From Dipteris shenzhenensis (Eukaryota > Polypodiophyta > Polypodiopsida > Gleicheniales): 64,000 nt of DNA. Below the pieces are notes generated by a model that did no database searches, was not told the origin of the DNA, and saw only the letters and a program-made list of their open reading frames with translations. The DNA is taken from the NCBI GenBank assembly GCA_047967505.1, contig CM106540.1, one strand, 5' to 3'. The position numbers were made by a program, and so were the translations under genes. Of this stretch, positions 1 through 12,888 are shown piece after piece (position 1 is the first letter of the stretch; each line of letters opens with the position of its first letter).

Positions 1-3000
1 GTTGGATGGGACTCAAACTTTGCAATAGCATGGAAAGCATAGGGCTTAGGACTTGTGCAAATTTTGAGCCCAATCGGACACATGGACATGCAAATCCCAA
101 TGACCCATTTCTTATTTTGCATAAGGTGAAAATGGGATGTCTGACCTCACTGTGCCCACATCTAGTGTGAGACGAGACTTAAACTTTGCAAGAGAATGTA
201 AACCATTGGGTTTATGACCTGCACAAATTTTGAGCCCGATCGAACACATGTACATGCAAATCATAAGTACCCATTCCATATTTTGCTCCACTGATGCAAC
301 AAGGTGCATAGAGTCCAAATGGACCCTTTGACCTTGCCGTGCCCACATCCTATGTCAAATGGGACTCAAACTCTACAAGAGCATGGAAACCATAGGGTTT
401 AGGAACTATGCAAATTTTGAGCCCAATCGGACACATGGACATGCAAATCCGAATGACCCATTCCTTAATTAGCAAGAGCATGGAAACCATAGGGTTTAGG
501 ATGTGTGCAAATTTTGAATGGAATCAAACCCATGGACATGCAAATCCCACTGACCCATTCCTTATTTTGGTCCTCCACTGATGCAACAAGGTGCATCGGG
601 TGAAAATGGGCCCACTAACCTCACCGTGCCCACATCCGATGTCGGATGGGACTCAAACTTTGCAAGAGCATCGAAACCATTTGGTTTAGGACCTGTGCAA
701 ATTTTGAGCCCGATTGGACACATGGACCTACAAATCCTAATGACTGATTCGTTATTTTATTCCACTGATGCAACGAGGCACATACAGTGAAAATGGGCCC
801 TCCGACCTCACCATGCCCACATCTGGTGTTGAATGGGACTCAAACTTTGCAAAAACATGGAAACCATAGGGTTTAGGACCTCTGTAAATTTTGAGCATGA
901 TTGGACACATGGACAAGCAAATCCCAATGGCTCATTCCATATCTTGCTCCTTCATAGATGCAACGAGGTGCATAGGGTGAAAAAGGGCCCTCTAACCTCA
1001 CTATGCTCACATATGATGGGACTCAAACTTTGCAACAAAATGGAGTTCATTAGGTTTGGGACCTGTGCAAATTTTGAACCCGATCGGACACATGGACATG
1101 GAAATCCTAATGACCCATTCCATATTTTGCTCCTTCACATATGCAACGAGTTGCATGGGGTGAAAATGGTCCCTCTAACCTTGCCGTACTCACATCCAGT
1201 GTTGTATGGGACTCAAACTTTGCAAGAGAATAAAAACAATTGGGTTTAGGACTTGTGCAAATTGTGAGCCCGATCGGACACATGGACTTGCAAATCCTAA
1301 TGACCCATTCGTTATTTTGCTCCTTTATTGATGCAATGAGGCACATACAGTGAAAATGGGCACTTTGACCTTGGCGTGGCCACATCCGATGTCAAATGGG
1401 ACTCACACTTTGTAGGAACATGGAAACCATAGGGTTTAGGATCTCTGTAAATTTTGAGCATGATTGGACACATGGACAAGCAAATCCCAATGACCCATTC
1501 CTTATTTTTCTCCTTCACTGATGCAACGAGGTGCATAGGATGAATATGGGCCTTCTGACCTCGTCATACCCATGTTTGGTGTCAAATGGGACTCAAAATT
1601 TGCAAGAGAATGGAAACCATTGGGTTTATGACATATGCAAATTTTGATCCTCATCGGACACATGGACATGAAAATCTTAATGACCCATTCCATATTTTGC
1701 TCCTTCACAAAGCAACGAGGTGCATAGTGTGAAAATGGGCCCTCTGACCTTGTCCTACCCAGATCCAGTGTCGGATGGGACTCAAACATTGCAAGAGCAT
1801 GGAAACCATACGGTTTAGGATATGTGCAAATTGTCAGCCGAATCGAATGCATGGACATGCAAATCCCAATGACCCATTCCTTATTTTGCTCCTTCACTAA
1901 TGCAACAAGGTGCATAGGTTGAAAATGGGCCTGCTAACCTCGGCGTGCCCACATCCAATGTTGGATGGGACTCAAATGTTCCAAGAGCATGGAAACCATT
2001 GGGTTTAGATCCTGTGCAAATTCTTAGCCAAATCAGACACATGGACCTACCAATCCTAATGACCCATTTGTTATTTTGCTCCTTCACTAATGCAACGAGG
2101 TGCATACGGTGAAAATGGGCCCTCTGACCTCATTGTACCCACATTCGATGTCGAATGGGACTCCAACTTTGCAAGAACATGGAAACCATAGCGTTTAGGG
2201 CCTGTATAAATTTTGAGCATGATTGCACACATGGACAAGCAAATCCCAATGGCCCATTCCTTATTTTGCTCCTTCACTGATGCAACGAGGTGCATAGGGT
2301 GAAAATGGGCCCTTTGATCTCAACGTGCCCACATCCAATGTTTGATGGGAGTCAAACTTTGCAAGAGCATGTAAACCATTGGGTTAGGACTTGTGCAAAT
2401 TTTGAGCCCGATCGGACACATGGACAAGCAAATCCCAATGGCCCATTTCTTGTTTTGCTCCTTCACTGATGCAACGAGGTGCATAGGGTGAAAATGGGCC
2501 CTCTAACTTCGTTGTGCCTACATCCAAAGTCAGGTGGGACTCAAACACAAATTTTGAGCATGATTGGACACATGGATAAGCAAATCCCAATGGCCCATTC
2601 CTTATTTTGCTCCTTCAGTGATGCAACGAGGAGCATAGGGTGAAAATGGGCCCTATGACCTTGGCGTGCCCACATCCAATGTCGGATGGGATTCAAACTT
2701 TCCAAGAGCATGTAAACCATTGGGTTTAGAACCTGTGCAAATTTTGAGCTTGATCAGACACATGGACCTACAAATCTTAATGAGCCAGTCGTTATTTTGC
2801 GCCTTTACTGATGCAACGACGTGCATATAGTGAAAATGGGCCCTCTGACCTCATCGTGCCAACATCTGGTGTCAGATGGGACTCAAACTTTGTAAGAGTA
2901 TGGAAAGCATAGGGTTTAGGACTTGTGCAAATTTTGAGCCCAATCTAACGCATGGACATGGAAATCCCAATGACCCATTCCTTATTTTGTTCCTTCATTG

Positions 3001-4150
3001 ATGCAACGAGGTGCATAGGGTGAAAATGGGCTGTCTGACCTTGCTGTGCCCACATATGGTGTCAGACGAGACTCAAACTTTGCAAGAGAATGGAAACAAT
3101 TGGGTTTAGGACTTGTGCGAATTTGGAGCCCGATTGGACACATGTACATGCAAATCCTAGTGACCCATTCCATATTTTGCTCCTTCATAGATGAAACCAG
3201 GTGCATAGGGTGAAGATGGATCCTGTGACCTCATCCTGCCCGCATCCGGTGTCGGATGGGACTCAATTATTGCAAGAGCATGGAAACAATAGGGTCTTAG
3301 ATGTGTGCAAATTTTGAGCCCGATCGAACATAGGGACGTGCAAATCCCAATGACCCATTTCTTATTTTGCTCCTTCACTGATGCAACAAGGTGCATGGGG
3401 TGAAAATGGGCCCGCTAACCTCACCGTGCCCACATCTAGTGTCGGATGGGACTCAAAATCTACAAGAGCATGTAAACCATTGCATTTAGGACCTGTGTAA
3501 ATTTTGAGCCCGATCAGACACATGGGCCTGCAAATCGTAATGATCCATTCGTTATTTTGCTCCTTCGTAGATGCAACGACGTGAATAGGGTGAAAATGGG
3601 CCCTCTAAACTCGCCATGCCCACATTCGATGTTGAATGGGACTCAAATCTTGCAAGAACATGGAAGCCATAGGGTTGAGAACCTCTATGAATTTTGACCA
3701 CGATTGGACACATGGACAAGCAAATCCCAATGGCCCATTCCTTATTTTGCTACTTCACTGATGCAACGAGGTGCATAGGGTGAAAAAACGCCCTCTAACC
3801 TCATTGTGGCCGCATCCGATGTCGGATGGGACTCAAACTTTCCAAGAGGATGGAAACCATTGGGTGAAAATGGGCCCTCTGACCTCGCTGTGCCTACATC
3901 TAGTGTCAGATGGGACTCAAACTTTCCAAGAGGATCAAACCATTGGGTTTAGGACCTGTGCAAATTTTGAGCCCGATCAAACACATGGACATGCAAATCC
4001 TAATGACCAATTCCATATTTTGCTCCTTCATTGATGCAACGAGGTGCATGGAGTGAAAATAGACCCTCTAACCTCGCCGTGCCCACATCTGGTGTCAGAT
4101 GGGACTCAAACTCTACATGATCATAGAAACCAGAGGGCTTAGGATGTGCA
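1..4150 (+). repeat. 190-bp satellite array, block 1
   Basis: Head-to-tail copies of a 190-bp monomer. Recognisable words in order are GATGGGACTCAAACTTTGC, CCATAGGGTTTAGGACC, AAATTTTGAGCCCGATCGG, ACACATGGACATGCAAATCC, TTATTTTGCTCCTTCACTG, ATGCAACGAGGTGCATAGGG and GTGAAAATGGGCCCTCTGAC. Monomers differ from one another at many sites and fall into variant types, some shortened by deletions (for example near 470 and 2,540). The block begins mid-monomer at the window edge and ends where a truncated retrotransposon joins at 4,150/4,151. No host gene is seen in it; short open frames on both strands follow the repeat. Confidence 0.97.
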
Positions 4151-4940
4151 ATAAAAGTGATAAAATAGTGACAACCTCTAATAGATGCAGCTTTAGTAGT
4201 CCACACATCAAAGTGGATTAATTCCAATGGCTTTTTACTATCTTGAACATGCCTAGGAAATGGTTTCTTTGCCTGTTTTCAAAATTGACAGGATTCACAA
4301 ACCTTATGCATTTCTGCAACCTTGAATTTAGGCAATCCTGCAATAATATTTTGGGCTTGCATTGATTTAAGTCGCTGTATATTAACATGACCAATGCGTT
4401 TATGCCAGATATCAATATCTACAAGTACATCGGTCCCATGTGCAAACATTGCTGCACTCAATTCAGGCATGTCGGCATCCAATGCAAACATCCTGCCCTT
4501 CTTCTTTCATTTTGCTATCAAGCGACATCCTCAACAAAGCATCCATGAGGATTAAATCCGACCTGCAAGCCCTACTCAACCATTTGACCAATAGAAACTA
4601 GGTTCTTGGTGATGTTCGAGACATGAAATACATCAGATAGGTATTTCTTTTTCCCAACCTGCATAGACAAAGGAATTTTACCAATTTGCACAATAGGATG
4701 TGCGGTATCATCACCAGTCTCCACAAATCCAGGTTCTTCCATTTTCCTTGCATCCTGCATCCATTTTGCATGACCTGTCATGTGGTTTGATGCACCTAAG
4801 TCAACATACCACACATCATTTCGTTCTTCTATACTTGTCACAGAATTGGTCATGTGATGCACCATAAATAGATGCTCATTTCTATCATCACCCTGTCTAC
4901 TAGAAGATGCATAATTGCCTTGCTGCAATTTCCCATTCAT
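4151..4940 (-). pseudogene. pol: E1 pol fragment: protease, pre-integrase domain, start of integrase
   Basis: Protease is recognisable by DVWYVDLGASNHMTGH. The active-site triplet expected as Asp-Ser-Gly reads Asp-Leu-Gly, consistent with a TCA-to-TTA change, so the enzyme is probably dead. A frame break near 4,500-4,570 separates it from the pre-integrase zinc domain (IWHKRIGHVNIQRLKSMQ, then CESC). Another break near 4,270 precedes the integrase core start with FDVWTTKAASI, which keeps the first catalytic aspartate. The reading ends in satellite-encoded residues at 4,150. Nothing of reverse transcriptase or RNase H remains. Confidence 0.88.
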
Positions 4941-4949
4941 AATGTCATT

Positions 4950-5820
4950 CTACTTTTTGTAGTAGTCCTTAGCCATATGACCCATTTTACCACAGTAGTA
5001 GCATTCAACATTGTTGTTTGCATTTTGGCCTCTCTTCCATCCACCACGGCCTCTTTGGCTCCCCCTGCCTCTAGAGTTACCATGTCCTCCTCCATAGGAT
5101 TGGTTTTCTTGAGTTTGCTGCATATTCTGATTTCTACCATGGCCTGCAGATCGGCCTCCTCTACCTGTGCCTCTACCTCTTCTAGCATTTGAGTAGAAGA
5201 TAGTTTCTTTTGAAGTTTTTCCTGAAGAAGATGCACCCCCATTTCTCTGCTCTTCAAAAATTAGAAGAGCAAACAACTCTTCAAAATCAGGAAATTTTTC
5301 ACGGACGGCAATGGATGTCCGGAACTGTGCATAATCCTTTCTTAGACCATTCAAGGTCACAGAAACTAGATCATCATCTTCCACTAGTGATCCAATGGAA
5401 GCAAGTGCATCTGCAATTTTCTTCACCTTCATGTGGTAGTCATTGATGCTCAAATTTTCTCTCTGCACATTGTGCAACTCCTGTTTGAGCTGCATTTTCC
5501 TAGCTTGCGTATTTGTGCTGTACATTTTTGCCAAAGTATCCCATGCCTCCTTTGGCGTACTTGCATCCTGAATATGCACAATCAGAATCCGAAATATTGA
5601 TAGACAGCCAGTACATAACTTTTATGGCTCTCTCATGCCATCTTTTAAATGCCTGCATTTCCTGTTGATTGGGAACATTAGGAAGAACTGGTTCTTCTTC
5701 ATTTCCTGTAATGAACTCCAAATAATTTTCCCATAAGGGAACTCGTCATTCTAAACTTCCATGCCTGGAAGTTGTTCTTGTCAAGCTTTTCACTGACAAT
5801 CTGTGAAAGAGAATCAGAGG
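4950..5820 (-). pseudogene. gag: E1 gag (nucleocapsid/capsid polyprotein), degenerate
   Basis: This is the Gag region of the copia element, which would form the particle that packages element RNA. The minus-strand frame carries the words EKLDKNNFQAWKF, TPKEAWDTLAKMYSTN, KMQLKQELHNVQREN and DYAQFRTSIAVREKF, then an arginine/glycine-rich stretch and a zinc knuckle, CYYCGKMGHMAKDYY. The last knuckle cysteine is tyrosine, so the CCHC motif is CCHY. The frame shifts around 5,580-5,720. No good ATG is seen where E3 has its start; the equivalent codon looks like AGG. Protease follows directly. The family call is firm; the start-codon reading is tentative. Confidence 0.85.
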
Positions 5821-6356
5821 CCCTTACAGAACACTGCAAAATATTCTGTCACTACAAAAAAAACACAGGTTTTGCCTCACACGGGCAGATCTGCAAAATT
5901 GACGAAAGTGGTATTTGACCACACAGTCACTTCCTAGTGATGATTTTGCATCAACATGCAACAAGCATGATTCTGCAACTCCCAATATCTCTACACACAG
6001 GTATACGATGCAATTTCTGCAGCAACTTTTCATTGACCAGTAGAGCAGTGGTCGTACAGGAAAAACAGGGCCTTTTTCTGAGTGCTTGTGAAGAACTTCC
6101 GCCTTCAAAATGGGCCCCGAAATGGCCTCGAATCAGAAAAATAAAGTCAGCAAGGGCTTCACCTGCTCCCGCAGCATATACTACCCTCTCGCCCCACCAC
6201 AAGGGCGTCTCAATCTGAGACAGTGCACTCTTGCACTTCTGGCTATGCTACCTGCAGAGATTTGCTCCCAAACTCGAAAAAGGAAAGCAACACTGGTCCT
6301 CTTACCAGGACACTATGAACTTGGTTTGCTTTCTTGAGCTCCTTACCATGAACAAG

Positions 6357-6368
6357 GCTCTGATACCA
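6357..6368 (-). other. E1 primer-binding site
   Basis: Minus-strand TGGTATCAGAGC lies directly after the LTR end. This is the common plant copia site, complementary to the 3' end of initiator methionine tRNA, used to prime minus-strand DNA synthesis. Confidence 0.9.
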
Positions 6369-6720
6369 TGTGAAGATAGTGGGAGAGAGGGAAGGAGTCT
6401 CACTTGCGGCTTTCTCACATACACAATGGGGGAATACACACACAGGTGGAGGCCGAAAATAGTTTTCCTCTTCTTAGTTGTGAAAGCCAAAAGATTTCTA
6501 GTATAAAGAAATAGAAGAACCCTATATGTGGGTCTCAAACCAAACTCAACTAACTAAGGTGGCATACTAACTGAGCCACAAACTAGAGTAGATAAGGATA
6601 GCTGTCATCCAGCTATTATTTGTGGGCGGTGTACCAACTGCATCTGCAGCTAACAAGTCGGTGACATAAATACACAACGGTCACCCTGGCATATCACGAG
6701 TGGAGCTCGATATCTCAACA
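6369..6720 (-). repeat. E1 5' LTR (352 bp)
   Basis: On the minus strand it begins TGTTGAGATATCGAGCTCC and ends CTATCTTCACA directly before the primer-binding site, giving the TG...CA ends of an LTR. The first ~18 bases closely match the E3 LTR start, but the E1 LTR is 54 bp longer and its middle is largely different, so the two are subfamilies. It is the only LTR left in this element. Confidence 0.9.
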
Positions 6721-9445
6721 TCAGACACATGGATTTGGAAATCCGAATGACCCATTTCTTATTTTGCTCCTTTATTGATGCAACAAGGAGCATAGCGTGA
6801 AAATGGGTCCTGTGACCTCATCATGCCCACATCCGATGTCGCATGGGACTCAAAATTTGCAAGAGCATGTAAACCATTGGGTTTAGGACCTATGCAAATT
6901 TCGAGCCCAATCGAACACATGGACTTGCAAATCCTAATGACCCATTCGTTATTTTGCTCCTTCACTGATGCAACGAGGCGCATACAGTGAAAATGGGCCC
7001 TCTGACCTTGCGGTGCCCACATTCGGTGTCAAATGGGACTCAAACATGGAGACCATAGGGTTTAGGACCTCTATAAATTTTGACCACGATTGGACACATG
7101 GACAAACAAATCCAATGGCCCATTCCTTATTTTGCTCCTTCAGTGATGCAAGGAGGTGCATAGGGTAAAAATGGGCCCTCGGACCTCGGCGTGCCCACAT
7201 CCAGTGTCAGATGGGACTTAAACTTTGCAAGTGCATGTAAACCATTGGGTTTAGGACCTGTGTAAATTTCAAGCACAATCGAACACATGGACATGCAAAT
7301 CCCAACTACCCATTCCTGATGCAATAAGGTGCATAGGGTGAAAATGAGCCCTCGGACCTCGTCATGCCTACATCGGATGTCTGATGGGACTTAAGCGTTG
7401 CAAGATAATGGAAACCATTGGCTTTATGAGCCATGAAAATTTTGAGCCCGATCGGACACATGGACATGCAAGTCCTTATAACCCATTCCATATTTTGCTC
7501 CGTCACAGACGCAACGAGGTATATAAGGTGAAAGTGGGCCCTCTAACCTCACCGTGCCCACATCTGATGTTGGATGGGACTCAAACTTTGCAAGAGTATG
7601 TAAACCATTGGGTTTAGGACCTGTGATAAATTTTGAGCATGATCAGAAACATGGATCTACAAATCCTAATGACCCATTCCATATTTCACTCCACTCATGC
7701 AATGATGTGCATAGAGTGAAAATTGGCCCTCTGGCCTTGGCATGCCCACATCCGGTGTCAAATGGGACTCAAACTTTGCAAGAGCATGGGAACCATAGGG
7801 TTTAGGACCTATGCAAATTTTGTGCAAATTTTGTGCACCCATTCCTTATTTTGCTCCTTGACTAATGCAACGAGGTGCATAGGGTGAAAATGGGATTTCT
7901 GAGATCGCGATGCCCACATCCAGTGCGGGATGGGACTAAAACTTTGCAAGAACATTGAAACCATAGGGTTTAGGATCTCTGAAAATTTTGAGCATGATTG
8001 GACACATGGACAATCAAATCCCAATGGCCCAGTTCTTATTTTGCTCCTTCACTCATGCAACGGGGTGCATATCGTGAAAATGGGGTCTTTGACCTCACCC
8101 TGCCTACATCCGGTGTCGCATGGGACTCAAACTTTCCAAGAGAATGGAAACCATTGGGTTTAGGACCTGTGCAAATTTTGAGCCCGATCGGACACATGGA
8201 CATGCAAATCCTAATGACGCATTATATATTTTTCTCCTTCACAGATGCAAAAATGTGCATAGAGTGAAAACGGACCCTCTGACCTTGCTATGCCCACATC
8301 CGGTGTCAGATGGGACTCAAACTTTGGGAGAGCATGGAAACCATAGGTTTTAGGACCTGTGCAAATTTAGAGCCCGATCGGACACATGGACATGCAAATC
8401 CTAATGACCCATTCCATATTTCGCTCATTCACTGATGCAACGAGGTGCATAGGGTGAAAATGGGCCCTTTGACCTTACCATGCTCACATCCGGTGTCGAA
8501 TAGGACTCAAATTTGCAAAAGAATGGAAATTATTAGGTTTAGTACCTATGCAAATCCTAATGACCCATTCCATATTTTGCTTCTTCACATATACACTAAT
8601 TTGCATAGGGTGAAAATGGGCCCTCTGCCCTTGCGATGCCCACATCTAGTGTCATATGGGACTCAATCTTTGCAAGAGCATGTAAACCATTGGGTTTAAA
8701 AGTATTGCAAATTTTGAGCCCGATCGGACACATGGATCTGCAACTCCGAATGACCCATTTGTTTATTTCGCTCCTTCACTGATGCAACGAGGAGCATAGA
8801 GTCAAAATGGGCTATCTGACCTCACCGTGCCTACATCCAATGTTGGATGGGACTCAAACTTTGCAAGACAATGGAAACCATAGGGTTTAGGAACTGTGCA
8901 AATTTTAAGCACGATACATGCAAATCCCAATTACCCATTCCTTATTTTGCTCCACTGATGCAATGAGGTGCATAGGGAAAAAATGGGCCCTCTGATGTCG
9001 GTGTGCCCATATCCGATGTCTGATGGGACTCAAACTTTGCAACAAAATGGAAACTATTGGGTTTAGCACCTGTGTAAATTTTTTGCACGATTGGACACAT
9101 GGACATGCAAATCCTAATGACCCATTCCATATTTTGCTCCTTCACATATACACTGAGTTGCATAGGGTGAAAATGGGCCCTCTGACCTCATCGTGCCCAC
9201 ATCCAGTGTCAGATGGGACTCAAAATTTGCAAGAGCATGCCAACCATTGGGTTTAGGAGCAGCGCAAATTTTGAGCCTAATCAAACACATGGATCTGCAA
9301 ATCGTAATGACCCATTCCTTATTTTACTCCTTCACTCATGCAACGAGGAGCATTGAGTGAAAATGGGCCCTCTGACCTCGCCGTGCCATTGGGTGTCATA
9401 TGGGACTCAAACTTTGCAAGAACATGGAAACCATAGGGTTTAGGA
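6721..9445 (+). repeat. 190-bp satellite array, block 2
   Basis: Same satellite as block 1, same orientation. Monomers with start words at 7,930, 8,120 and 8,310 show the 190-bp period exactly. Several monomers carry internal deletions (near 7,050, 7,310 and 7,820). The block ends at TAGGA, the target site duplicated by E2. No other feature seen. Confidence 0.96.
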
Positions 9446-9618
9446 TGAGAGTGCTCTCAACGGAAGCAAGAACGGAAGAGGGAGAGAGAGAGAGACAGAG
9501 AGCCACACAAGTTTTGGTGGGCGCAGAACCACCCTAATCTTCTTTTTCATTCATTTATATATGTGTTTGAGTATTGTACATAACCGGGGTAAAGGCACAA
9601 TGACCTTTAACCTCCACA
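9446..9618 (-). repeat. E2 3' LTR (173 bp)
   Basis: Plus-strand ends are TGAGAGTGCTCTCAAC and CTTTAACCTCCACA. It contains a GA-rich run (GGGAGAGAGAGAGAGACAG) and a minus-strand TATATAAA at 9,554-9,561. On the minus strand the purine-rich AAGTGGGAGGT lies just before it (plus 9,619-9,629) and is the probable polypurine tract. Confidence 0.94.
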
Positions 9619-9671
9619 ACCTCCCACTTAAAGGACAATGTGCCTTTAAGGGAGAACAACCAGTGAGCATA

Positions 9672-10298
9672 CTATCCAATGCCCATTAATACACGACAAT
9701 ACTCAAACCGCTGACTAGGTAGACTCTTCGTCAGCATATCTGCAGGGTTATCATCTGTATAAACCTTGACAAGCTCTATGCGCTTGTCCTCAAGTCCCTC
9801 CCTGATCAAATGGTACCTGACCTCAATGTGTTTAGTCTTTTCATGAAAGACCGGATTCCGTGCTAGCTGAATAGCACTCATGGAATCACTATGCAATGTC
9901 GGTACACCTGTATGAATCCCCAAATCTCCCACTAGTCGATCAAGCCATATAGCCTCCTTGCAACGCTCTGTGGCTGCAACATACTCAGCCTCTGTGGTAG
10001 ACAAAGCAATGCACTTTTGTGCACGAGACATCCACGACACTGCACCACCTGCAAAGGTGAACATATAACCAGAAGTGGATCTCCTACTATCCACATGCCC
10101 TGCATAGTCTGAATCTATGTACCCAAGTACATGCATGTCTCCTCTACCAAAGCAAATGCACATCTCTTTGGTACCCTTCATGTACCTCATGATGCACTTA
10201 ACTGCCTCCCAATGCCTCTTTCCTGGATTAGCCATATACCTGCTAACAACTCCCACTGCAAATGCAATGTCTGGTCTAGTAGCTATCATAGCATACAT
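9672..10298 (-). pseudogene. pol: E2 RNase H segment of pol
   Basis: About 208 codons with copia RNase H hallmarks: [89 protein letters not shown] and [13 protein letters not shown]. Catalytic acidic residues (D in IDSDYAG, E in TTEAEY, D in HSDS) look intact. It is separated from RT by a short out-of-frame stretch (10,299-10,365). It ends about 50 bp before the polypurine tract and 3' LTR. Confidence 0.92.
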
Positions 10299-10364
10299 AA
10301 GACTCCCAACTGCTGATGCATAAGAACCTTAGCCATCATGGCCCTCTCCTCTTCTGATTTGGGA

Positions 10365-11342
10365 CTATCTGTATGACTCAGTTTCACATATGGAGGCAAT
10401 GGAGTACTCACTGCCTTCCCCATCCTCCATATTGAAATGCTGCAATACTTTTGTAACATACTCTTTTTGTGAAAGCCAAAGGAGTTTCCTACTCCGATCA
10501 CGCGTGATGCGCATACCAAGAATATGACCTGCAAGTCCCAAATCCTTCATATCAAAGGCCTCATGCAACTTGGCCTTTAATGCATCTAGCTCATAAGTAT
10601 TCTTGCTAGCCAATAGCATGTCGTCCACATATAGTGCCAGGATTATCAGGCTGCTATCCTTGGCCCTTTTAGTGTAGAGGCAGTGATCAATTTCACTCCT
10701 TCTAAAACCCTGGGACCGAATGAAAGCATCAAACTTCTGATACCATTCTCTAGGCGCTTGCTTAAGACCATAGAGACTCTTCTTCAGCTTGCAAACTAAA
10801 TGCTCTTTGCCCTTTTCTTCAAAGCCTTCCGGCTGCACCATGTAAATTTCCTCATGCAAATCCCCATGCAAGAAAGCTGTCTTGACATCCATTTGCATAA
10901 GCTCCATATCCACTGATGCCACTAGTCCAAGCATGCATCTAAGTGTGGTCATCTTCACAATCAGAGAGAATATCTCATCAAAGTCCACACCCTTCTCTTG
11001 CTTGAACCCTTTAGCAACCAAATGAGCCTTGTACCTAGGCACATAATCACCTGTGACCTTCATCTTATAGACCCATTTACATGGCAATGCTTTCTTTCCA
11101 TGTGGCAAAGAAACCAAGTCCCAAGTCTTATTCTTCATAAGTGAACTCATCTTTGATTGCATAGCATACTCCCACTTGCGTTGATCCTCACGCATCATAG
11201 CCTCTCTGTAGCAAGAAGGCTCCCCGCAATCAGTAAGCATCACATAGTCTACCCCTCGAACAAACCTATCAGGCGGTCTAGACACTCTAGATGATCTTCT
11301 CAAGGGCATTTCAGCTTGCTGTCCCATTTGCATATCAGCCAC
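10365..11342 (-). pseudogene. pol: E2 reverse transcriptase segment of pol
   Basis: An open reading of about 325 codons carries the copia RT pattern: KWEYAMQSKMSSLMKNKTW, LPCKWVYKMKV, YKAHLVAKGFKQEKGVDFD, LMQMDVKTAFLHGDL, KLKKSLYGLKQAPREWYQK and the catalytic ALYVDDMLLAS (YVDD). The end runs out of frame near 10,365, so RT is no longer fused to RNase H. FSLIVKMTTLR replaces the common FSPVVK/A form. This is the longest intact piece of E2, but it has no start signal of its own and would not be made as a fused polyprotein. Confidence 0.92.
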
Positions 11343-11506
11343 ATTTGGCTCATCATTTCCACCAATAGATGATCCATCATCTACCCTTGATTGTATCCTG
11401 TGGGAGTACTTGGTGGTACCATTTCTTGCACATTTGGTGCATGGACAGCTTGCTATCTATCAACATATGTAGGTGGATTCACATCCTGGAAAGTGATTCT
11501 CCTCAT

Positions 11507-12486
11507 TTACACATCCCTCATGGGTGCCTTATGCATCTTCTTCTCATTGAAGACCACATCATGGCTGCGTATGATCTTCTTTGCTTCTGGATCCCAGAGA
11601 CGATAGCCCATCTCTCCACTTTCACCATAACCCAGAAAAATGCATTTCCTAGACTTAGGATCTAGCTTCTTTCGAAGCTCTTTTGGCACATGTGCATATG
11701 CCTCACACCCAAATATACGCAAATGAGAGTAAGAGGGCTTCTTGCCACTCCATGCCTCTTCAGGAATACCACCATCCAAACTCTTACTAGGTGATCTATT
11801 GATCACATGCACTGCAGTCTTCATTGCCTCAGCCCAAAAACCACCAGAAGACTTGCATTGGAAAGCATGCATTGCAACCTTTCCTGAATGGTATGGTTCA
11901 TCTTTTCTGCAACTGGATTTTGCTCTGGAGTACGAGGGGATGTGAGCTCCCTCTTAATCCCACGTGTATCACAGAAATGCTGAAAGTCATGAGAGAGATA
12001 CTCTCCACCATTGTCAATCCGTAGGCATTTAAGAATTCTACCTGACTGATTCTCAACCAAGGCCAGCCATTTCTGAAATACCTGGAACACATCACTCTTC
12101 CGAGCTATAGCATAATCCCACACTTTCCTAGTTGCATCAGTCACATAGTATTCAGCCCTGCCTAATGACCGTGTAGGCATGGGACCGCATACATTTGAAT
12201 GCACCAAATCAAGCTTTTCAAACTCTTTCTTTCCCCTTCTTTTATGGGCTGATTTAGTTTGCTTCCCATAGAGACAATGCTCACAAAATTCAAAATCAGA
12301 GAAACTCAAATGCGGTACATAACCCAAACGGCATAAGAGTTTCATTCCATTCTGGCTCATGTGCCCCAACCTGCAATGCCACAAAGAAGTGCTTGGTTGC
12401 TCGGTTATTGCAACAACATGATCAAATACCCCTGATACATGTAAGGGATACAAAGTCCCACACTTGGCACCCCTGGCCAAAAGCAT
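11507..12486 (-). pseudogene. pol: E2 integrase segment of pol
   Basis: The pre-integrase zinc domain is seen as LWHCRLGHMSQNGMKLL followed by CEHC. The DDE core follows: LDLVHSNVCGPM, YYVTDATRKVWDY, LRIDNGGEYLSHDF and PEQNPVAEKMNHTIQER. The first catalytic aspartate, expected in VHSDVCGPM, is asparagine here (GAT to AAT), and residues normally between YYVT and DATRK are missing, so strand transfer should be abolished. The second aspartate and the glutamate remain. A frameshift near 11,850 leads into the C-terminal part (FWAEAMKTAVHVINRSPSK, LRIFGCEAYAHVPKELR), which stops at 11,507. About 160 bp of broken linker separates this from reverse transcriptase. Confidence 0.9.
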
Positions 12487-12510
12487 AGAGCCCTTTTGAA
12501 TTTTCCAACT

Positions 12511-12888
12511 CTAAAAGCCAAAAGTGGTGTGAAAACCAGCATCATCTAGCTGACCCACTAAAATAAGACTCTTGGTCAACTTTGGCATATGTCTCACATG
12601 TTTCAAAACAAATGCAGACCCATTTGCAAAAGAAAACTTTATGTCACCTACTCCCACTATGTCACATGCATAGTCATTTCCAAGATGCACACAACCTGTC
12701 TTTCCACTATCATAAGTGGAGAACCATTCCCTATGGGGAGTAACATGGAATGAAGCACCAGAATCCAAAATCGAATCCTGGGAATATGCATCATCTGAAG
12801 TGGTAAGCAACTCTGCAGATAAACTAGACATGAAGAGAACGTCATTGTCACTATCATGTGTGACTGTATTGATCTCCTCGATCTTCAC
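12511..12888 (-). pseudogene. pol: E2 protease segment of pol
   Basis: The aspartic protease that would cut the Gag-Pol polyprotein is shown by DSILDSGASFHVTPHREWF with an intact Asp-Ser-Gly-Ala site, followed by HLGNDYACDIVGVGDIKF and the hydrophobic end VRHMPKLTKSLILVGQLDD. The frame is open for about 125 codons, then an in-frame TAG near 12,511 cuts it before the pre-integrase domain. A one-base frame change separates it from gag. The protease fold itself looks complete. Confidence 0.88.

Larger units (their letters stand above)
4151..6720 (-). mobile_element. E1: 3'-truncated Ty1/copia retrotransposon
   Basis: Reading on the minus strand from 6,720, the order is a 352-bp LTR, a primer-binding site, a ~530-bp leader, gag, protease, the pre-integrase zinc domain and the first ~45 residues of integrase. 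The element then stops abruptly at 4,151 and satellite resumes. Integrase remainder, reverse transcriptase, RNase H and the 3' LTR are absent, so no target duplication can be scored. Leader and protein similarity place it in the same family as E3, E6 and E7. The satellite on the two sides nearly matches up, missing only about 18 bp, which suggests a deletion removed the 3' half of the element with a little flanking repeat. Confidence 0.93.

Noticed and set aside
1107-2295. A series of ~74-codon minus-strand frames that look like a small gene family
   Set aside because: They are one frame per satellite monomer, shifted by one base each time, with matching frames on the other strand and frequent disruptions. 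No domain, promoter or independent conservation.
4872-5446. Plus-strand open frames opposite E1 gag
   Set aside because: Antisense shadows of the Arg/Gly-rich gag region; no similarity of their own.
9480-9500. GA microsatellite as an independent repeat locus
   Set aside because: The GAGAGA run is present in both E2 LTRs and is part of the element.
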